DNA of 39,573 nucleotides, from NCBI GenBank assembly GCA_013288205.1, contig JABDCH010000016.1:1-39573 (forward strand), written 5' to 3'. Each line of letters starts with the position of its first letter. Within the stretch, counting starts at the first letter, position 1. Source of the stretch: Bacteroidota bacterium. Its GTDB lineage: Bacteria; Bacteroidota; Bacteroidia; JABEUT01. The translations under genes were made by a program, and so were the position numbers. The notes beneath the pieces are model-generated. The model saw only the letters and a list, made by a program, of their open reading frames with translations. It ran no database searches and was not told the origin of the DNA. Positions 8,571-17,026 of the stretch are shown here, piece after piece.

Positions 8571-9863
8571 TTACATTCCGCCGGTACCTTCTTCGCCATC
8601 CGGTTGGGCATCCTTTGAGCCATCAATCGAAATAACAGCGTTTGGATTACGGAATAGTTCCATCAAATCGCGGCTGCGGTTAATGCACCAGTTTATATGA
8701 TTGCTGAGTACAATAATGGTATTTCCTTTCTTCACATCGCGGATAAAAGCGGCATTGAAGCCATGCCACCAGCCTCCATGATAAATAATGGTATCACCGT
8801 TATATTGAAACAAACGCCAGCCAAAACCATAACTATGTCCATTAAGCCATTTGGTGTGCGGGGTATATGCTTCCTTCAGGGTGGCCTGACTTAGCAGTTT
8901 ATTACCATACAGTGCCTGATCCCATTTTAATAAGTCGGTTACAGTAGAGTAAACACCCTTGTCTCCGGCTACTCCATCCAGGAAGTCAATACCTGCTTTG
9001 CGGTAGTTTTTGTTGTATCCTATGGCTCTATTAGGAATAACAGTATCATACTTATCATAAATATATGTACGGGTCATGCCCAGCGGTTGGAAGATATTTT
9101 TGCGGGCAAAATCGGCAAAATGATAGCCTGTTATTTTTTCTACGATAGCCGCCAGAACGCAATAGTTTGTGTTGCAGTACTCAAACTTTCTATCCGGTTT
9201 AAAATAACAGTGTGGCTTATATTCGGCCAGCATATTAATAACCTCCATATTATCAATCAACGTATTCTGATTAGGACATTCTGCACCACAGGTAAACATA
9301 TAATTAGGCAGGCCAGAACGATGATCGAGGCACATACGGATAGTTACGCCTGTATAAGGGAAATCAGGGAAATACTTTACTATAGAATCATCATAACTTA
9401 AAAGTCCTTTTTCCTTAAGCATCATGATAGCTACTGCTGTAAACTGCTTTGAAACAGATCCTAATTGAAATTCGGTTGTATCGGTGAGTAATTCATGCGT
9501 TTTATAATCAGCATAACCGAATTGATGCGTGTATAGAATTTTACCGTCGTGGGCAACTAAAGCACTTCCATTGAAGCGGGCTTTTTCTGCTAACACATTA
9601 AAAAATGAATCGGAGGCCTGTGCTTCAAATTTTTCAAGCGGTGTAAAAATGGCTATCGTATCTCTGTGCTTTTTCGTGAGTTTAAATGTAAGGGAATCAT
9701 TGGCAACGTGCTTTTTTATGTTGCCTGCCTTAGCTGATCTGATGGCTGCTCCGCTCGTAAAGAGAGACCAAACAGCTAATCCACCTACAAGAAAGACCGA
9801 TACTTGAGCTAATATATGAAGGGACTTCCCCTGCACCCAGGGGTTTATTTTTTTCAATTTCAC
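8571..9863 (-). CDS. Serine hydrolase, beta-lactamase/penicillin-binding-like (class C fold)
   Basis: A 430-residue member of the PF00144 family (class C beta-lactamases, DD-peptidases, esterases). The three active-site motifs are visible: SxxK as SVSK (Ser136, Lys139), YxN as YCN (Tyr229-Asn231), and a late HGG in place of KTG (IYHGGWWHGF). A basic N terminus with one hydrophobic segment (about residues 15-40) suggests membrane anchoring or a signal peptide with the catalytic domain in the periplasm. The insert TCGAECPNQN contains two cysteines. The substrate (peptidoglycan peptide, beta-lactam or ester) cannot be told from sequence, and calling it a resistance gene would be unsupported. It ends 10 bp from the lipoprotein gene upstream, so the two may be co-transcribed. 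Confidence 0.88.
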   Translation of the reverse strand: MKLKKINPWVQGKSLHILAQVSVFLVGGLAVWSLFTSGAAIRSAKAGNIKKHVANDSLTFKLTKKHRDTIAIFTPLEKFEAQASDSFFNVLAEKARFNGSALVAHDGKILYTHQFGYADYKTHELLTDTTEFQLGSVSKQFTAVAIMMLKEKGLLSYDDSIVKYFPDFPYTGVTIRMCLDHRSGLPNYMFTCGAECPNQNTLIDNMEVINMLAEYKPHCYFKPDRKFEYCNTNYCVLAAIVEKITGYHFADFARKNIFQPLGMTRTYIYDKYDTVIPNRAIGYNKNYRKAGIDFLDGVAGDKGVYSTVTDLLKWDQALYGNKLLSQATLKEAYTPHTKWLNGHSYGFGWRLFQYNGDTIIYHGGWWHGFNAAFIRDVKKGNTIIVLSNHINWCINRSRDLMELFRNPNAVISIDGSKDAQPDGEEGTGGM

Positions 9864-9873
9864 TCTGCTGTGT

Positions 9874-10731
9874 TTATCGTTGTTTTACTACAACTACTAG
9901 GCATTTAGATTCGCTCCAAAATAATTTTTGGTTGATAATGATAAGCGAGTCTGCTTGCTCATTACCGGAGATTCTATACGAAGTGCCAGGATGATTTGTT
10001 ATGATTTTGTCGAACTTACTGTATAAAGGAAGTGCGTGTACAGTATGGTAATCGGCACTGGTGAAATAAGCAGTGTTAGTATTTGGCTTTAATTGCTCGG
10101 TACCACCTACGCCAAGCACTCCACCTTCTTTCATAATTACTCCCTTGTTTTTGAGTTCTTTTGTAGTTCCAACAGCATAGAACACCATGTTTTGCTCGGA
10201 AATAGTTGCATTTTGGCGTGCAATTACTTGCAGGCTGTCATTAAATCTTTGTATTTCTGTTTTCAGGTTTGCATTGGTTTCAGCAAGCTGGCTTTGGAGT
10301 CCTGCTATTTCAGAATCCTTTTCACTTAGTTCTTCGGTAAGGTGTTCAACCATTTTTTGCAATTCAGCATTCTTGTTACCCGATGCAGCCAGCTTCTTTT
10401 TCATCATGGCTAGTTGTTCCTTATTCTTCATCATCAGGTTGCCGATATATTTCATATCGGTAATGATCATTTCCTTTTTATCCATCCCTTCGGTGGTTCC
10501 ACCAATCTTCATAATATGGGCCTTTGCCTTGATAGAGTCGAGATTATCCTCGATATCGTTCATCGACTTTATATAGGCAGTAATAGTAGAATCCTGAGCA
10601 CGTGTCCTTAGATTCAAGGTTGAATCTTCAGCGTTCATAGTCTTTAACTGAGCTTGTTCCGCTTGCTCCTTTTTGTTGTTACATGCAAAAAGCATCGAGA
10701 CAACAGCTGCTGCTAAAAGATATTTTTTCAT
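9874..10731 (-). CDS. Coiled-coil lipoprotein, unknown function
   Basis: This 285-residue protein begins with a lipoprotein signal (MKKYLLAAAVVSMLFAC, lipidated Cys17). A long region with heptad-like Leu/Met/Ile spacing (about residues 90-170, e.g. MVEHLTEELSEKDSEIAGLQ) predicts a coiled coil. The C-terminal part (from about 180) looks globular (FYAVGTTKELKNKGVIMKEG). Proteins of this layout are common and uncharacterised in Bacteroidota. A TATATTTG box lies about 35 bp upstream (10766-10773 on the minus strand), and the serine hydrolase follows within 10 bp. The lipoprotein call is firm; no function is proposed. Confidence 0.85.
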   Translation of the reverse strand: MKKYLLAAAVVSMLFACNNKKEQAEQAQLKTMNAEDSTLNLRTRAQDSTITAYIKSMNDIEDNLDSIKAKAHIMKIGGTTEGMDKKEMIITDMKYIGNLMMKNKEQLAMMKKKLAASGNKNAELQKMVEHLTEELSEKDSEIAGLQSQLAETNANLKTEIQRFNDSLQVIARQNATISEQNMVFYAVGTTKELKNKGVIMKEGGVLGVGGTEQLKPNTNTAYFTSADYHTVHALPLYSKFDKIITNHPGTSYRISGNEQADSLIIINQKLFWSESKCLVVVVKQR

Positions 10732-10765
10732 AGTTAATGTGTATTAGAGGGTTAACTAATTTCTG

Positions 10766-10773
10766 CAAATATA
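10766..10773 (-). promoter_or_regulatory. -7 box (TATATTTG) of the coiled-coil lipoprotein gene
   Basis: The minus strand reads TATATTTG, matching TAnnTTTG, about 34 bp before the ATG at 10731. Confidence 0.5.
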
Positions 10774-10906
10774 GAATTTATTGGGAATTCTTCATACCCC
10801 TATGCAGTTGTTTTTTATTCACAGCCAGTTGTCAGCTATTTAGTAGAATTTAAATGGCCAGGGAAAATAAGTAACACAAATTAGTATCTAATGAAATAGG
10901 AGGTTA

Positions 10907-11866
10907 CTATGCCTTTACTATTCTCTCTTTCAAGTATTGAACCACACTCTTCTCAATTTCCTTTTCGAGGTTGTCGCCACCTGGAGCAGGAGCAAACTTG
11001 GTTCCTGTAATTTTATCGAAGAGTTCAATATAGCGGTTAGAAACAGCAGTTACTATTTCATCGTCCATAACCGGTATCTGTTGGCCGTCCAATCCTTGAA
11101 ATCCTTTATAAATAAGCCATTCTCGTAAAAATTCTTTTGATAATTGTTTTTGGGGTTGCTTATTTTTTTGGCGTTCTTCATATCCTTCCGAATAGAAATA
11201 GCGGGAAGAATCAGGCGTATGCACTTCGTCAATCAGATAAATCTTACCTTCATGCAGGCCAAATTCATATTTCGTATCCACCAAAATCAGTCCTTGTTTG
11301 GCGGCCATTTCAGTGCCTCTTTTAAATAGCAGGCGGGTATAGTTCTCCAGTTGTTCATAATGTTCTTTGGAAACTAAATCACGTTTAATAATTTCTTCTT
11401 TTGAAATATCTTCATCATGTCCCTCATCCGCCTTGGTAGTAGGGGTGATGATAGGTTCCCTGAATTTGTCATTTTCATGCAGCCCTTCCGGCAAACGCGC
11501 TCCGCAGATAGCTCTTTTCCCCTCTTTATATTCCCTCCAAGCGTGTCCTGAAAGGTAGCCCCGAATAACCATTTCCACTTTAAAGGGCTGGCATAATTTA
11601 CCCACACTCACCATCGGGTGCGGAACATCGGTAATCCAGTTAGGAACAATGTCAGCGGTAGCTTTCATGAAATGGGCTGCAATTTGGTTTAGCACTTGCC
11701 CTTTATATGGAATGCCTTTTGGCAGAACCACATCGAATGCCGAAACACGGTCGCTGACGAGTACCACTAAAAGGTCGTCATTGATATTATATACATCCCG
11801 AACTTTTCCTTTGTAGAAGCTCTTTTGACCGGGGAAATTAAAGTGGGTAGCAGTTATGGTTTGCAT
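10907..11866 (-). CDS. purC: Phosphoribosylaminoimidazole-succinocarboxamide (SAICAR) synthase
   Basis: PurC ligates aspartate to CAIR using ATP in purine biosynthesis. The 319-residue length is that of the longer bacterial/eukaryote-like form. Visible family motifs are [12 protein letters not shown] near the N terminus (nucleotide-binding lobe), [19 protein letters not shown], the substrate-binding [20 protein letters not shown], and [13 protein letters not shown] followed by [13 protein letters not shown] (catalytic acid and SSRY motif). It is monocistronic, with a TATATTTG box (minus strand, 11911-11918) about 45 bp upstream. Confidence is very high. Confidence 0.97.
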   Translation of the reverse strand: MQTITATHFNFPGQKSFYKGKVRDVYNINDDLLVVLVSDRVSAFDVVLPKGIPYKGQVLNQIAAHFMKATADIVPNWITDVPHPMVSVGKLCQPFKVEMVIRGYLSGHAWREYKEGKRAICGARLPEGLHENDKFREPIITPTTKADEGHDEDISKEEIIKRDLVSKEHYEQLENYTRLLFKRGTEMAAKQGLILVDTKYEFGLHEGKIYLIDEVHTPDSSRYFYSEGYEERQKNKQPQKQLSKEFLREWLIYKGFQGLDGQQIPVMDDEIVTAVSNRYIELFDKITGTKFAPAPGGDNLEKEIEKSVVQYLKERIVKA

Positions 11867-11910
11867 GGCGTTTCGTTGATTAAGAATTAGGAATTATATA
11901 TATGATGATG

Positions 11911-11918
11911 CAAATATA
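11911..11918 (-). promoter_or_regulatory. -7 box (TATATTTG) of purC
   Basis: TATATTTG on the minus strand matches TAnnTTTG, 44 bp before the purC ATG. I saw no purine-riboswitch-like aptamer in the leader. Confidence 0.45.
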
Positions 11919-11991
11919 TATGAAAGCATATTCAACATTGTAAATGTTAAAAATATTTTCACGGAATCTGTAAAATGCCTTTTTAGGCCAA

Positions 11992-12957
11992 TTATTCTTT
12001 GGGCGCTTTTTTCTTCCTGGGTTCAGCATATATGCTGAGTATCTTTCTCACCAGCTTATGCCTTACCACGTCTGATCCATCCAAGAAAATAAGCTCAATA
12101 CCCGGAACATCCTTGAATATTTCTATAGCATGAATAAGTCCCGATGGTTGTTTGAAAGGAAGATCTGTTTGTGTGGTGTCGCCGGTAACGATAAACTTAG
12201 CAGAGCTACCCATACGGGTAAGGAACATCTTCATTTGGTTTTCCGTTGTGTTTTGACCTTCATCTAAAATTACAAATGCGTTATTAAGGGTTCTTCCCCG
12301 CATAAATGCAAGGGGAGCAACTTCGATAATCTTGTTTTCGAGATAGGTTTCCAGTTTTTCCCCGGGAAGCATATCATATAATGCATCGTATAATGGCTGG
12401 AGATAGGGATCTAATTTTTCTTTTAGGTCGCCGGGAAGAAATCCAAGGCTTTCTCCTGCTTCTACAGCCGGACGAGTGAGGATTATCTTACGGACCTCTT
12501 TATTCTTTAATGCTCTTACAGCGAGGGCAACAGCAGTATAGGTTTTACCTGTTCCCGCAGGGCCTACGGCAAATACCAGGTCATTCTTCATACTTGCTTC
12601 CACCATTTTTTGTTGGTTGACGGTGCGGGCTTTTACTACCAGCCCATTGTTCCCATATACAATTACGTGGTTTTCGCCGGTTTCATTGTTTGGCTCGGGT
12701 GAATCACCTCCCTGCATTATCCGTTCAATATCTGCATCGCTCAATACGCCATATTTGCGGTAGTGTTCCTGGATCCTCATTATTTTTTTACTGAAAGACT
12801 CTATGCTTTCATGCGAGCCTGATATGCGTAAAGAATCGCCCCTGGCAACTATTTTCAGTTTTGGGAAATGTTCTTTTATAATGTGCATCCGGGAGTCGTT
12901 AATACCATAAAGTTCAATGAGCGGGATGTCTTCGATGAATATATCTTTTTCCGGCAT
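11992..12957 (-). CDS. PhoH-family ATPase
   Basis: A 321-residue PhoH-like (PhoL/YbeZ type) P-loop protein. Walker A is GPAGTGKT (132-139), and Walker B/DEAD-like is AFVILDEGQNTT, followed by the sensor-like VTGDTTQTDLP. An N-terminal KH-like segment (about residues 10-65, KIVARGDSLRISGSHESIESFSKKI) supports an RNA-related role, consistent with the ybeZ-ybeY association known in other bacteria. ybeY is not adjacent here. A TACATTTG box (minus strand, 12980-12987) lies about 22 bp upstream. The physiological role in Bacteroidota is not well defined. Confidence 0.92.
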   Translation of the reverse strand: MPEKDIFIEDIPLIELYGINDSRMHIIKEHFPKLKIVARGDSLRISGSHESIESFSKKIMRIQEHYRKYGVLSDADIERIMQGGDSPEPNNETGENHVIVYGNNGLVVKARTVNQQKMVEASMKNDLVFAVGPAGTGKTYTAVALAVRALKNKEVRKIILTRPAVEAGESLGFLPGDLKEKLDPYLQPLYDALYDMLPGEKLETYLENKIIEVAPLAFMRGRTLNNAFVILDEGQNTTENQMKMFLTRMGSSAKFIVTGDTTQTDLPFKQPSGLIHAIEIFKDVPGIELIFLDGSDVVRHKLVRKILSIYAEPRKKKAPKE

Positions 12958-12979
12958 AGGAGTATAGAATAGTTATATC

Positions 12980-12987
12980 GCAAATGT
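12980..12987 (-). promoter_or_regulatory. -7 box (TACATTTG) of the phoH-like gene
   Basis: TACATTTG on the minus strand matches TAnnTTTG, 22 bp before the ATG at 12957, in the divergent region shared with the DUF62 gene. Confidence 0.5.
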
Positions 12988-13089
12988 AAGTAGAGATAGA
13001 ATGTTTAATTTTGGACTTTATGAAAAGATTTAAACACTTTTTAAATTATAACTTTTCGTTAACTCTTTTACACTTAACTCTGAATTAAT

Positions 13090-13866
13090 ATGTCGTTAAT
13101 ATCATTGACTACTGACATGGGTAATTCAGGCTTTTATGCGGCAAGTGTAAAAGCGGCTATACTTGGGGCATTGCCCGGAGCTACTATAGTGGATGTTACG
13201 CATTCTATCCGGCCTTTCCACGTTAGTGCAGCTGCCTTTACGTTGAAAAATGTGTATAAACAATTCCCCGAGGGAAGTATTCATATCGTTAGTGTAGATG
13301 CATTGAATAGCCCTCATTCGCGAGTATTAGCTATACAAACTGAAGGACATTATTTTATAGGGCCCGATAATGGGTTATTTAGTTTGGTATTTGCTCATCC
13401 GCCGGCAGAGGTTTATGAAATCATACTTGCTCCTGACCCTGCATCGTTGGCATTTATTACCAAAGATATTATGGTGAAGTCTGCGGTGCATATTGCAAAA
13501 GGCGTTAACCTGGCTGAAATAGGCAGGATATATAAAAATTATATTCAGCTTACGGCATGGCAGCCTATATATAATGATGCAAGCATACGCACATCGGTAG
13601 TATATATAGATGAATACGGCAACTGCATCTTTAATCTTGAAAAAACTTTATTTGAACAAGTAGCAAAAGGCCGCAAGTTTGAAATAGATGTAAAGAGGAA
13701 CCCGATTGAAATAATTTCCAAAACATATAATGATGTTGGAGGAGGGGAGTTGGTAGCTCTCTTCGCAGGTTCAGGGTTGCTGGAGATTGCTATTAATCGT
13801 GGCAACATAGCAGAACTGTTAGGCCTAAAGGAAGGTGATAGCGTATTAATTACGTTTGAGGATTAA
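13090..13866 (+). CDS. S-adenosyl-L-methionine hydrolase / SAM hydroxide adenosyltransferase (DUF62 family)
   Basis: A 258-residue protein of the family that includes SalL chlorinase and fluorinase, most bacterial members of which hydrolyse SAM to adenosine and methionine. Family hallmarks are the start ISLTTDMGNSGFYAASVKAAI, then DVTHSIRPFHVSAAAFTLKN, the VVSVD-type strand, GHYFIGPDNGLFSLVF, and a C-terminal domain with YIDEYGNCIFNL. The asparagine in GPDNG and the aspartate in TTDMG are the expected substrate residues. The small halide-pocket loop of true halogenases is not recognisable, so a hydrolase is more likely. It is convergent with, and 5 bp from, the RNA methyltransferase gene. Confidence 0.9.
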   Translation: MSLISLTTDMGNSGFYAASVKAAILGALPGATIVDVTHSIRPFHVSAAAFTLKNVYKQFPEGSIHIVSVDALNSPHSRVLAIQTEGHYFIGPDNGLFSLVFAHPPAEVYEIILAPDPASLAFITKDIMVKSAVHIAKGVNLAEIGRIYKNYIQLTAWQPIYNDASIRTSVVYIDEYGNCIFNLEKTLFEQVAKGRKFEIDVKRNPIEIISKTYNDVGGGELVALFAGSGLLEIAINRGNIAELLGLKEGDSVLITFED

Positions 13867-13871
13867 GATAT

Positions 13872-14549
13872 TTATTTCTGTTTTTGTATAAAATCCTTTT
13901 CCAGTAAATCGACTTTGGGAATAGTATTTCGCAGCCATTGCAAGCGCAACGTTTCTTTATCTTGTTCACTTAATTGCCACGCAATATTATCTTTTCTAAG
14001 CCTTGTAGACAGTACGTACATGCTCAATGCTGCCGCAACTGAAATATTGAAGCTTTCGGTAAACCCCATCATTGGGATTTTTACATACATGTCTGCTTTG
14101 CCTTCTAATTCATCTGTTGCACCGCGCATTTCAGTTCCGAAAAAGAGTGCCACTTTATTGTGCAACGGAACCTCTTCAATGGTGTAGTTATCTTTATGCA
14201 ATGAAGTTACTGCAATAGCATAGCCTTTTGCGCGGAGTGTGTTTATGCAATTATCCAGGCTTTGGGCATCGTTATATCGTTGCAACGTTAACCACTTTTC
14301 TGAACCAAGCGATACATCAGGGTTATACGTGTATTTATTTTCATTTTCAATAATATGTACATCTTGTATGCCGAAGCAGTCGCAGGAGCGAAGCACAGCG
14401 CTGGCATTATGCGGCTGGTAAATGTTCTCAAGCCCAATAGCAATGTGGCGGGTGCGGTTGACAAGAACATCCTCAAAGCGCTTTAAGCGGGCTTCGGTTG
14501 CAAAACCGGAAAGGTATTTTATTAATTCTGTTTGCAACGAGGCATTCAT
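13872..14549 (-). CDS. trmH: SpoU-family tRNA/rRNA (ribose-2'-O) methyltransferase, TrmH-like
   Basis: A 225-residue SPOUT enzyme that 2'-O-methylates ribose with SAM through a trefoil knot. Motif 1 is the RTRHIAIGLENIYQPHNASAVLRSCDCFG region (conserved Asn and Arg), motif 2 is ALFFGTEMRGATDE (G-T-E-M-x-G), and motif 3 is IPMMGFTESFNISVAAALSMY (the TESFNISVAAA knot). The short N terminus and lack of an L30e-like domain favour TrmH (Gm18 of tRNA) over the RlmB/TsnR type. The exact target is inferred. Two near-identical 13-bp repeats lie immediately upstream (14567-14596). Confidence 0.88.
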   Translation of the reverse strand: MNASLQTELIKYLSGFATEARLKRFEDVLVNRTRHIAIGLENIYQPHNASAVLRSCDCFGIQDVHIIENENKYTYNPDVSLGSEKWLTLQRYNDAQSLDNCINTLRAKGYAIAVTSLHKDNYTIEEVPLHNKVALFFGTEMRGATDELEGKADMYVKIPMMGFTESFNISVAAALSMYVLSTRLRKDNIAWQLSEQDKETLRLQWLRNTIPKVDLLEKDFIQKQK

Positions 14550-14599
14550 TAATATGAATACTTTATAACTTGATGAACTTTAAAACTTGATAAACTGAT

Positions 14600-15568
14600 T
14601 TATGTGAACCTGGGTGCAGATATTTGTAGCTCTTCCGCCGAAAGTGATTTGAAGTATTCCAATGTGATTTTTAAACCTTCTGCTCTTGCAACTTTTGGCT
14701 CCCATCCCAATAATTTTTTAGCAAGCGTAATATCAGGCTGGCGTTGTTTGGGGTCATCTTTAGGAAGTGCGGCATGAATTATTTTTTGATCGCTTCCAGT
14801 CAGTTTAAGAATTTCTTCGCCAAATTCATTAATGGTTATTTCTGCCGGGTTACCAATGTTTACAGGATATGCATAATCACTTAAAAGCAACCGGTAGATA
14901 CCTTCCACCAAATCAGAAACATAACAAAAAGAACGTGTCTGGCTACCATCGCCAAAGGCTGTAAGCGGCTCCCCACGCAGAGCTTGTCCAATAAATGTAG
15001 GTAGCACACGGCCATCGTTCAGGCGCATCCTAGGCCCATAGGTATTGAAAATACGTACAATCCTTGTATCTAATTTATGAAAGGTATGGTAGGCCATTGT
15101 CATTGCTTCCTGGAAACGCTTGGCTTCGTCATATACTCCGCGAGGCCCAACAGGATTTACATTTCCCCAATATTCTTCCGTTTGTGGGTGCACAAGTGGA
15201 TCCCCGTATACCTCCGACGTGGAGGCCACCAGTATCCTTGCATTTTTTGATTTAGCGAGACCTAATAAGTTATGCGTACCCAATGAACCTACCTTCAATG
15301 TTTGTATAGGTATTTTCAAATAATCGATAGGGCTAGCGGGTGATGCAAAGTGGAGTATATAATGGAGTTCTCCGGGAACATGGACAAATTTGGAAACATC
15401 GTGATGATAAAATTCAAAATGCTCAAGCGAAAAGAGGTGATTTATATTACGTAGGTCGCCGGTAATGAGGTTGTCCATACCAATAACATGGTATCCTTCT
15501 TTAATAAAACGGTCGCAGAGATGCGAACCTAAAAACCCTGCTGCACCTGTTATTAATACTCTTTTCAT
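14600..15568 (-). CDS. uxs: UDP-glucuronate decarboxylase (UDP-xylose synthase)
   Basis: A 322-residue extended SDR enzyme expected to convert UDP-glucuronate to UDP-xylose. The NAD-binding GxxGxxG is GAAGFLGS (8-15). The catalytic triad is visible as the Thr/Ser region STSEVYGDP (117-124) and YDEAK (Tyr146, Lys150). Features diagnostic for UXS are [22 protein letters not shown] and [22 protein letters not shown]. It starts 10 bp downstream of ugd, so substrate supply (UDP-glucuronate from Ugd) and consumption are encoded together. The likely end use is UDP-xylose or UDP-glucuronate for surface polysaccharide. Confidence 0.93.
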   Translation of the reverse strand: MKRVLITGAAGFLGSHLCDRFIKEGYHVIGMDNLITGDLRNINHLFSLEHFEFYHHDVSKFVHVPGELHYILHFASPASPIDYLKIPIQTLKVGSLGTHNLLGLAKSKNARILVASTSEVYGDPLVHPQTEEYWGNVNPVGPRGVYDEAKRFQEAMTMAYHTFHKLDTRIVRIFNTYGPRMRLNDGRVLPTFIGQALRGEPLTAFGDGSQTRSFCYVSDLVEGIYRLLLSDYAYPVNIGNPAEITINEFGEEILKLTGSDQKIIHAALPKDDPKQRQPDITLAKKLLGWEPKVARAEGLKITLEYFKSLSAEELQISAPRFT

Positions 15569-15577
15569 AGTTTATTG

Positions 15578-16885
15578 TTATATCACATCCTTCCGGCCAA
15601 TGCTGTAGTAGGTAAATCCTTCCTGCTGCATTTGCTCGGTCGCATATAGATTTCTTCCGTCAAAAATAACAGGTTTTGTCATCCGATTCCTTATTTCTTT
15701 AAAATCGGGGGTACGGAATTCACTCCATTCGGTTGCTATTATAAGTGCATCGGCATCTTGCAGCGCCTCATACTCGGTGGATGCAAAATAGATACGGCTG
15801 CCATATAACTTGTTCACATTTTCCATAGCTGCCGGGTCATAAGCGCTTACACTGGCTTTATGTTTCAATAACTCATCGATAATAATAAGCGACGGGGCCT
15901 CGCGTATATCATCTGTATCTGGCTTAAATGACAACCCCCACAGAGCTATTTTTAAGCCTTCCAGGTTAGGAAAGTGCGCTTTTAGCCTATGGATAATTGA
16001 GTGCTTTTGAAGTTCGTTTACGTGCATAACCGATTTTAGAATTTTAAAATCGTAGTTATATTCATTTGAAGCCTGCACCAATGCTTTCACATCTTTTGGG
16101 AAACAACTTCCTCCATATCCTATACCTGGGAATAAAAAGCGTTTCCCTATGCGTTGGTCAGCGCCAATTCCAATACGTACGGCATCTACATCGGCACCCA
16201 TTTTTTCGCAAATGTTGGCAATTTCATTCATGAATGAAATTTTGGTGGCTAAGAACGAGTTGGCAGCATATTTGGTAAGCTCGGCGGAGCGTTCATCCAT
16301 AATATAAACAGGGTTTCCCTGGCGGACAAATGGCTTATACAAATCTTCCATTATTTTTCTTGCTCTTGGAGAGGAGGTCCCAATTACAACCCTATCAGGT
16401 TTCATGAAATCGTCCACTGCGAAGCCCTCTCGTAAAAACTCCGGGTTTGAAACCACATCAAACTCCACTTTGCAATTAGCTGCAATCGCTGCTCTAACCT
16501 TTTCGGAAGTACCTACTGGTACAGTACTTTTATCTATAATAACCTTATATGATGTAATTAGTTTACCCAAATCGTCAGCTACTTTAAGGATATAAGATAA
16601 ATCAGCCGATCCATCTTCATTCGGTGGGGTAGGTAGTGCAAGAAAAATAATGTCAGAATTATCTACCACTTCTTTTAGGTTAGTAGTAAATCTCAGCCTT
16701 TTTGATTTGATGTTTCTTTCAAAAAGGGTATCCAGGTCAGGTTCATAGATGGGCATTTTGCCATTTTTCATAGCCTCAACCTTGGCGTTGTCAATATCAA
16801 CGCAAATTACATGATTGCCGGTTTCTGCAAAGCAGGTTCCTGTTACCAAACCTACATAACCTGTGCCAACTATACTAATGTTCAT
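15578..16885 (-). CDS. ugd: UDP-glucose 6-dehydrogenase
   Basis: A 435-residue NAD-dependent dehydrogenase that oxidises UDP-glucose to UDP-glucuronate. Visible features are the N-terminal Rossmann motif VGTGYVGLVTG, EPDLDTLFERN, the STVPVGTSEKV loop, NPEFLREGFAVDDFMKPDRVVIG, the catalytic cysteine in PGIGYGGSCFPKDV, and the second NAD/UDP domain with LSFKPDTDDIREAPSL. I start at ATG 16885 (MNISIVGTGYVG). The upstream TTG at 16930 lies next to a TATCTTTG promoter box (16917-16924), making the 15-residue extension unlikely. It is the first gene of the ugd-uxs operon. Confidence 0.95.
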   Translation of the reverse strand: MNISIVGTGYVGLVTGTCFAETGNHVICVDIDNAKVEAMKNGKMPIYEPDLDTLFERNIKSKRLRFTTNLKEVVDNSDIIFLALPTPPNEDGSADLSYILKVADDLGKLITSYKVIIDKSTVPVGTSEKVRAAIAANCKVEFDVVSNPEFLREGFAVDDFMKPDRVVIGTSSPRARKIMEDLYKPFVRQGNPVYIMDERSAELTKYAANSFLATKISFMNEIANICEKMGADVDAVRIGIGADQRIGKRFLFPGIGYGGSCFPKDVKALVQASNEYNYDFKILKSVMHVNELQKHSIIHRLKAHFPNLEGLKIALWGLSFKPDTDDIREAPSLIIIDELLKHKASVSAYDPAAMENVNKLYGSRIYFASTEYEALQDADALIIATEWSEFRTPDFKEIRNRMTKPVIFDGRNLYATEQMQQEGFTYYSIGRKDVI

Positions 16886-16916
16886 ATTCTTGAAATTTAA
16901 GGAACTTTTGGGTCGG

Positions 16917-16924
16917 CAAAGATA
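16917..16924 (-). promoter_or_regulatory. -7 box (TATCTTTG) of the ugd-uxs operon
   Basis: TATCTTTG on the minus strand fits TAnnTTTG perfectly and ends 31 bp before the chosen ugd ATG. This spacing matches that at yidC. Confidence 0.55.
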
Positions 16925-17026
16925 ATACAATTAAAAGGCAGGAAAATGATATAAAACAGGAGATTACAGAATGTTTAACACTTTCTAATATGGTATGCAA
17001 TTCTATTAGTTCAAAAGAAGTTTAGT

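Noticed and set aside
8571-9863. Calling the serine hydrolase an antibiotic-resistance beta-lactamase
   Set aside because: The family motifs are shared by peptidases and esterases, and HGG replaces KTG; no evidence points to a resistance role.
13090-13866. Calling the DUF62 gene a halogenase
   Set aside because: The halide-pocket features of chlorinase/fluorinase are not visible, and there is no natural-product cluster nearby.
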